Positions 58,966 through 64,000 of a stretch of DNA of 64,000 nt are shown piece after piece. The stretch covers positions 38,299,920 to 38,363,919 of the forward strand of contig OX104128.1 of NCBI GenBank assembly GCA_944470555.2. The letters are read 5' to 3'. The position numbers and the translations under genes were made by a program. The notes below the pieces were generated by a model that was not told where the DNA came from, made no database searches, and saw nothing but the letters and a program-made list of their open reading frames with translations. This DNA comes from Heterobilharzia americana. Its lineage: Eukaryota > Platyhelminthes > Trematoda > Strigeidida > Schistosomatidae. The number at the start of each line of letters is the position of its first letter. Position 1 is the first letter of the stretch.

Positions 58966-60076
58966 TCTCTGAATAAGTTTGTGGGTTTAAATATAAACAG
59001 ACATGAGGATTAGCAACGGAATCGCTAATATCCCCTATCGTGACAGATATATTTATAGATAGTTGGGAAAGCATAGTTCTACAAACGTTTAGTCCTGGGC
59101 CAAAAATATGGTGGCGATATGTGGATGACACATTTACTGTGTTGAAATCAGAACATATCGACAACTTCCTCATGCATATAAACTCAGCAGTAAACGCAAT
59201 CCAATTCACTGACGAGGTAGAAAATGAGCAAGGAGAATTGCCTACGTTGGATCGTAGAATAAAACAAAGGATAGATGGTGGTTTGAATATTTGGCGTCTG
59301 CAGGAAACCGACACATTCCAACAGGTATCTAGACTTCAAACCATCTCATCCAATGTCAGTTAAGGCAGGTTTAGTAATTATCCTCTACACTTTATTAAGA
59401 TTTTCGTGCGAACACAGAAGAAGAAAGGAAGTGATAACGATAATACGAATACGAATAATAGCAATAGTAAGCGCAGAGAGGAGATCACAGCCTCTATTTT
59501 GCTACCATATAAAAAAAGGAACATCAGAAACTTTACATAAGATCCTCAACAAGGCTGGAATTAGGATGGCATTTGAATCTTCAAACTCATTTATAGATAA
59601 GTTATGTCGGCTGGCTCAAGCATCCGATAGAATCAATTCAGCAAAATAATCTTATCTATCGAATTCAATGCAATGACTGAGAGGTCACGTACATAGGTTA
59701 TGCTAGGCAGTCACAGTCAGTTAGATCAGGGGAACATCGGAATTGGGCTAAATATAGAATGACAGACCCCAATGAGACCAATAATCCAGAACAACACTCG
59801 GCTAATGCATTGGATGCATTAACACACAACCACACAATACGGTGAACAACCAACACATTCAATTGGAATGACACAACATATACACCAGATATATAAAAAT
59901 GTTTACTGCCAATTAAGACAAAGAGTGTGGGGTGACAGGACTATAGGAATTAGTTATCGAAATGAGTGTCATAACAACGATATGATTATGAGCCTTGATG
60001 ATTTCTGTTTGAAATGTGGGCATCAATTGAATAATGCTGTATCCCAGCGTGTGATACATCAAATAACCTTACTTAA
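58475..60076 (+). mobile_element. Penelope-like element with inverted 5' arm
   Basis: Body on the plus strand: SPIVTDIFIDSWES-like RT motif start (about 59028), then WWRYVDDTFTVL (59109-59144, intact YVDD catalytic box), HINSAVNAIQFT and GELPTLDRR. After a frame change come KKGTSETLHKILNKAGIRM (about 59515) and KLCRLAQASDRI. A further frame change gives NLIYRIQCND, the start of the GIY-YIG domain, which then hits stops. The RT N-terminus is missing. Instead, 58475-58965 is an inverted copy of 59597-60076; the two arms share an identical open frame over about 68 codons. PLEs are known for such inverted partial copies. Confidence 0.85.
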
Positions 60077-60312
60077 TATAGATTTCGAGAAGGCCGACTA
60101 GGGACAACATGCGCTAGGCCCTTGAGTGGAATCCAAAGGGAAAACGACGAGTTGGGCGTGTTAGTGTGACATGGAGGAGATCATGCGAGGAAGAAATAAA
60201 AGCTTGTGGGAAGTCATGGCGCCAGGTTGAAAAGACTGCAGAGAAGGGAGTGCAATGGATTTATGCTACTGAAGCCGTGTGTCCCACTAGAAACCTAAAA
60301 GAATAATAATAG
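60077..60312 (+). mobile_element. RTE LINE, terminal 235 bp
   Basis: Starts exactly at the end of the PLE (GAGAAGGCCGACTAGGG) and runs to the RTE 3' terminus (TAGAAACCTAAAAGAATAATA). Whether the PLE inserted here or the RTE was 5'-truncated at this point is unclear. Confidence 0.8.
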
Positions 60313-60394
60313 TAATATGGATTTCAAAATAGTGGAGGATATTTGTAGGTCAGGTGGATGATCGTGGTTGTTTGTGTTCTCTGAGTTAGGTTGT

Positions 60395-60455
60395 TTAACT
60401 AAGAGGCTTTCATCGTCCCTCTAGACGACATCATCAGCACTAACTTCAGTACAAC
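60395..60455 (-). ncRNA. Hammerhead ribozyme core, PLE type
   Basis: Minus strand: CTGATGA (60437-60431), stem II GTCGTC / GACGAT (one G-U) with a TAGAGG loop, GAAA (60411-60408), then GCCTC in place of the expected CGTC. The core is intact; the stem III and cleavage side is altered. Confidence 0.6.
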
Positions 60456-61022
60456 GTGAGCTGTCTATATCTCTCCATGAGTGATTTAGTAGCTTGACTA
60501 GATGAATTGGTCTGTGATTGGTTGTTTCTTTTGATTGTTGTGTCATTGACTGTATAGACTTTCCTGTTGGCCGCCCGTTCCTCTGCTTCACCTATCACCT
60601 TTCTGTCGTTTATCGATTTTCTCATTGCTTGATGGATGAGGTCTATGTCTAGACATCTGTTGATTGATTGCTGAATGACCTGAATGCCAAGCTTCTAGGA
60701 ATTCTCTGATATTCTTTGTTTCCTCCCTCTGTCAAAAATTTCCATATTGTCGAAATTGAATTTATCTTCATATTTGTTATCCACGTGCATTGAAATGAGT
60801 GATGAAATATCATAATGTTTAATATCCATTTGGTGTTCATGTAGACGAAGGTGAAGAGGGTGACCACTTTGTCCAATGTAGTGTTGACTACAGTTATTGC
60901 AGTTGATTTTGTAAATGATATTCAGTTTTTCTTTTTTGGTTGTTGCATCCTTTGGTCTGCATAATAATGTTTGGAGGGAATTTGTGATCTCAGCAATCTT
61001 GTTGTGAGTCTTCGTAATATTT
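60395..61022 (-). mobile_element. Penelope-like element, GIY-YIG endonuclease and 3' end
   Basis: The minus strand is open from about 61018 to the stop at 60695. NIIYKINCNNCSQHYIG (about 60917-60867) is a full GIY-YIG core (IYK ... YIG) with the PLE-specific Cys-x2-Cys between the two halves. LHLRLHEHQ (Arg and His) and later SLISMHVDNKYEDKF and EIFDRGRKQRISE follow. One frameshift near 60700 then restores EFLEAWHSGHSAINQ. The RT is absent (5'-truncated at about 61022). This is the best-preserved endonuclease domain here. A hammerhead core lies downstream at 60408-60437. Confidence 0.85.
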
Positions 61023-61139
61023 TAACCATTCAAATATAATTATTCGCGTAACTTAATACAATTAACCCTGTCAGAAATGTCGTAAAGGAATATGTCTTTG
61101 TTGCAATATCCCACTCTGAGAATTCCAAATTTTATCCTG

Positions 61140-61265
61140 ATCTCCGGTCGGTATTCAGCATAGGCTGACATCAATTGGAGGAGCATTGGAAACTTTGGAG
61201 GACTGGACAGCTGTTTTGTCCTAGTATGGGACCCCTTAGCAGTGCACACTTATGACCCATCAACT
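61140..61265 (-). mobile_element. Family-B hammerhead SINE 3' part, minus arm
   Basis: Minus strand: GTGTGCACTG, CTAAGGG (core degraded), GTCCCATACTAGGAC, AAAACAGCTGTCCAG, then CCAATTGATGTCAGCC. Stems are kept better than the core. Paired with 61378-61545. Confidence 0.65.
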
Positions 61266-61377
61266 AACAAGTCACCACCGAAAATGTTGATTGTGTGATG
61301 AGTCAATGCTTATAGTTTTGTTAGACCACCACATAGTGGACTAATTTGAAATATATATAGTCTGGTGGTTATAGGGA

Positions 61378-61545
61378 TTTATTTATTGATTTCACAGACT
61401 GATGTCAGTCGGAGAACCATCGGTTATGGGTGCGTACCGCTGAGGAGTCCCGTCCTAGGACGAAACAGTCATCTAATTATCCCACGTTTCAAAAGATTCT
61501 ACGATTTGTCAGTTCATGATGTATACGAACCTAAAATTAATAAAT
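61378..61545 (+). mobile_element. Family-B hammerhead SINE 3' part, plus arm
   Basis: GGGTGCGTACCG, CTGAGGA (61430-61436), stem II GTCC / GGAC with CGTCCTA, GAAACAG (61452), then a diverged stem III, then GATTTGTCAGTTCATGATG and the tail. The core is intact, but the cleavage region is altered. Confidence 0.68.
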
Positions 61546-61639
61546 CAATCCCCACAAACCTCTAAATTGAATTAATCATAACTGTTTGAAATAAAGCTAT
61601 TACTATTAGTCAAGAGAAAGGTGTTCAGTATCTTCGTTA

Positions 61640-62390
61640 TACCTTTTTGGATTACTCATCAGCCTTGATTCCTTCCTTAGACGACTTTTGTTAAATAAGC
61701 TTTCCGCGGTTCAGTATGAGCCATGGGTTATAATGTGGCTGTATTCTTATTTTTCCGAAAGGAAAAAGTATACTGTCTATTAAGGGAAACACTCTACTTC
61801 ATTGCTTACTGAAGCTGGTATACCTCAAGGTCTAGTACTTTGACCTTTTTTGTTCGTTTTCTTTTTGCATGATTTATCTTATTCTGTTGAAACTAGTTTT
61901 GTTAAGTATATTGATGACTTTTACAACTTATTGATTCCTTTATTTCACCTATTCTTCTCGATTGTTCTCCGTTGATCTCTCCTTGTCTACTAAAAAAGGA
62001 TTATGTTGTATTGCGTATGGCTTTGAAAGCCGTCAGTAGGGTAAGTGGTGTCCCTCTGGCTCAACTGATTAACACTGTAGTGGTAGAGATTTTAATTCCA
62101 GCAAGCAACTAGCTACAGTAATCTTAACTAACAATGAGCATCCACTTTATTCACAGCTCTCTCCTTGTTTAGTCTCAGGGAAGACAAGAATAAACTACAT
62201 AAGACTGTATGCTTGGACAGCCGAGTACGAGCATTCGACTGTACCTCACCTAGCACGCATATTATGTGAGGAAAAGCGTGTTAGAACACAACTCACATAT
62301 CAACTTTGTAACAGTTAACAACCAATCTCATTGAAGTAATTTAACTAACAATGTAAAATATTCTCGTTATTAATATCCTTTATATTACTT
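61640..62390 (+). mobile_element. CR1/SR-like LINE fragment, RT palm to C-terminus
   Basis: Plus-strand translation: WVIMWLYSYFSERKKYTVY, then LLTEAGIPQGLVL.PFLF (the GVPQG...LSPFLF block), HDLSYSVETSFVKYIDDFYNLL (catalytic box YIDD, about 61895-61930), and after frame changes ALKAVSRVSGVPLAQLI, HPLYSQLSPCLVSGKTR and VPHLARILCEEKRV. This is a third LINE family, distinct from the RTE and from the copy at 34935. 5'-truncated and broken by stops. Confidence 0.75.
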
Positions 62391-62394
62391 AAAT

Positions 62395-63040
62395 GTTTAG
62401 AATAACACAATTGGAAATGTTGTGAAGGAGTATATAAACATACCATATATTTTGTTGTTATTATTGTTGCAATATATCATGCTGAGAATTCCAAATTATA
62501 CCAAGAAATGTTTGGAATAAAGTGAATATTATTATTACTATGTCTTGTTCACTTTCAGATTAAATCACAATAATATTGGACTAGTTTTCTGTTTTATTCC
62601 ACCTGCTAATAGAATTTTTCAGGTTGATTATTTTTTAAGCTATTATACATTTTTTTAATGATCAAGTCATCACTCGTATCTCAGTATGGTTTATGCATAT
62701 CGATTTTTTCTGACTGCAACTTTCATGAGAAATTCATTCACTAGTGAATAGTTGGTTATGCATACACCACCTTATCTTTCTTACTTTTTATTGTATCAGT
62801 AAGAATAGTTCATCTTACAGTATGAAAGTTTCTGGTATTGTTATAAGTGTGAACCAACATTCCCGATGTCATCTACTGAATCCTCTGAGCTGTTAATGTT
62901 AATTCTTAGAAAAAAAGTAACTTTCCATGAGATGCAAATCTCTAGGAGTAAGCCTATAAGTAAGTAGGAGTAAATGAGTTAGTAAGATGAAATATTGACT
63001 AAACTTATCGACAATCCCCTACGATATTGGAGTCGATTAA
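62395..63040. other. No gene recognised
   Basis: AT-rich; nothing recognised. Confidence 0.35.
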
Positions 63041-63044
63041 CATG

Positions 63045-63235
63045 ATAAGTGAATGGATTAACACGTTCGCAGTGAAACCTGAAGGTACTGAGTTCGACCC
63101 CTAGCCGGGTAGAGGGTGCGTACTGATGAGGAGTCCCATACTAGGACGAAACAGCTGTCCAGTGCTCCCAGATGTTCAGTGGTTCCCCAACTGATGTCAG
63201 TCCATGATGGATACTACTTCTGAATTGAAAAAGTT
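63045..63235 (+). mobile_element. Family-B hammerhead SINE
   Basis: tRNA-like head (ATTAACACGTTCGC; B box GAGTTCGACCCC near 63090) and hammerhead 63116-63172. Stem II GTCC / GGAC, GAAA (63148-63151), stem III ACAGCTGT and stem I 3' strand CAGTGCT are all intact. The core reads CTGATGAGGAG, i.e. the normal C3 position is A, but a shifted CTGATGA is created. Confidence 0.72.
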
Positions 63236-63324
63236 GTGTCGAGAGAGAAAATAATTTGAAAATGTATCATTAACATTCTGTCCAAAACTGAGATTTGTTG
63301 ACATACTTGTAATTCTCCGTTTTT

Positions 63325-63545
63325 TTGGATCGAATTGTTCGACCTGTATTGGTAGATGAGCTCTTATGTGGATGCCTCGATATTACCCAAAACTCATGTC
63401 CTGGATTCCTCCGCTGGCCATAGCCAAGTGAATTATCATAACAAATATTCAGGCAGTATCAGGGTATCCGTACAGGATCCCATAGCTCAATAGAGGTCGA
63501 AGCACCAAAGCAGTGTCAAAGCGCTGGCAGTAACGACTAGATTTG
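63325..63545. mobile_element. Smα-type SINE inverted pair, partial
   Basis: Left part (63325-63392, minus) is the family-A tail (GGATCGAATTGTTCGACC, GTGGATGCCTCGATATT). Right part (63393-63545, plus) starts near the ribozyme cleavage zone (CATGTCCTGGATTCC) and continues through GCTGGCCATAGCC into the tail. Confidence 0.65.
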
Positions 63546-63549
63546 AAGC

Positions 63550-64000
63550 ATAAGCGTACTTAAACTAAGGAATGTTTTCGACGAGCTGACCTAAAAACAG
63601 TAACATTTCAAATAGTGCTTTTGAACTGCAGTCACTAATTTGTGAGTATCGTGTAAATTACTATGCTATGTTGCGAGTATCAGGACAAAGTTGTAGTACT
63701 GACTAGATAGGTAAGATGTTTCCTTTGGATAACCAGTGATGCTACGCTGATGTCACCTTCCCTATGATAAGGACGGGAGGTTAGAAAAGGTCGGACTGAA
63801 AATAACACACCACCCCATCGCTATATGCCAATGCATTACTGACAAATATTCCCTGATATTTCAGACCTGATTATCGACTATGCCATTAAGTTAGGTGTTA
63901 GTGAAATGTTCTTTCATTTGAAATTTCTGCACGGAGTGAAATCTGCTTTTTATGAAACTATTTTTGTGTAAGTACGGCTGGGAGGACTGGTGATGGTTAA
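63550..64000. other. No gene recognised
   Basis: No recognisable ORF or repeat in the final 450 bp. Confidence 0.3.

Noticed and set aside
58883..59314. 143-codon minus-strand ORF
   Set aside because: It is mostly antisense to the PLE RT with the YVDD box on the plus strand; only its end lies in the inverted arm.

Overview
This window is repeat-rich, AT-rich eukaryotic DNA and most likely comes from a schistosome or a close relative (blood fluke). The evidence is its repeats. There are decayed Smα-type SINE-like copies with hammerhead-ribozyme cores, many copies of an RTE-clade LINE of the SR2 type, other LINE fragments, and several Penelope-like elements (PLEs) with RYVDD reverse transcriptase and GIY-YIG endonuclease motifs. 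I could not settle the species. I found no confident host gene. Almost every long open frame is a decayed transposon ORF, its antisense shadow, or translated satellite. One short candidate first coding exon (14778-14895, minus) is listed with low confidence.

Layout. 1-2.4 kb: 3' part of an RTE copy, then a hammerhead SINE of family C. 2.7-9.5 kb: nested, recent duplications, namely two nearly identical 0.84-kb RTE-plus-insert segments, a long inverted repeat, and tRNA-type SINEs. 10.8-13.3 kb: minus-strand PLE remnant and an inverted pair of family-B SINEs. 14.5-16.2 kb: GC-richer stretch, then an RTE copy reduced to its two ends. 17.4-18.5 kb: family-B and Smα-type SINEs. 19.7-24.5 kb: two RTE copies of one young subfamily flanking a family-C inverted pair. 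24.6-25.9 kb: inverted repeat and PLE C-terminus. 26-28 kb: mostly unannotated. 28-31.6 kb: TG microsatellite, Smα pair, RTE 3' end and a perfect-ended MITE. 31.9-33.9 kb: RTE copy with a (CAGC)n expansion of about 318 bp. 34.9-38.2 kb: a second LINE family and an RTE RT fragment. 39.6-47.2 kb: family-B SINEs, a PLE hammerhead and an Smα copy. 47.7-53.6 kb: RTE 3' end, Smα pair, and the most complete RTE copy (minus). 53.9-57.6 kb: two family-B loci and another RTE. 58.5-63.5 kb: PLE with inverted arms, RTE 3' end, a second PLE with intact GIY-YIG motifs, family-B pair, CR1/SR-like LINE, and SINE copies.

How the pieces relate. The main signal is that three unrelated-looking tRNA-derived SINE families (A = Smα type, B, C) share one architecture: pol III A/B boxes followed by a type I hammerhead with a tiny palindromic stem III. 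The PLEs here carry hammerhead cores of their own. The SINE families and a PLE also repeatedly lie as head-to-head inverted pairs, and two fragments start at the predicted ribozyme cleavage site. I infer that ribozyme-processed RNAs were inserted by PLE-like machinery. All alignments were done by eye, so boundaries are approximate (usually within about 20 bp).
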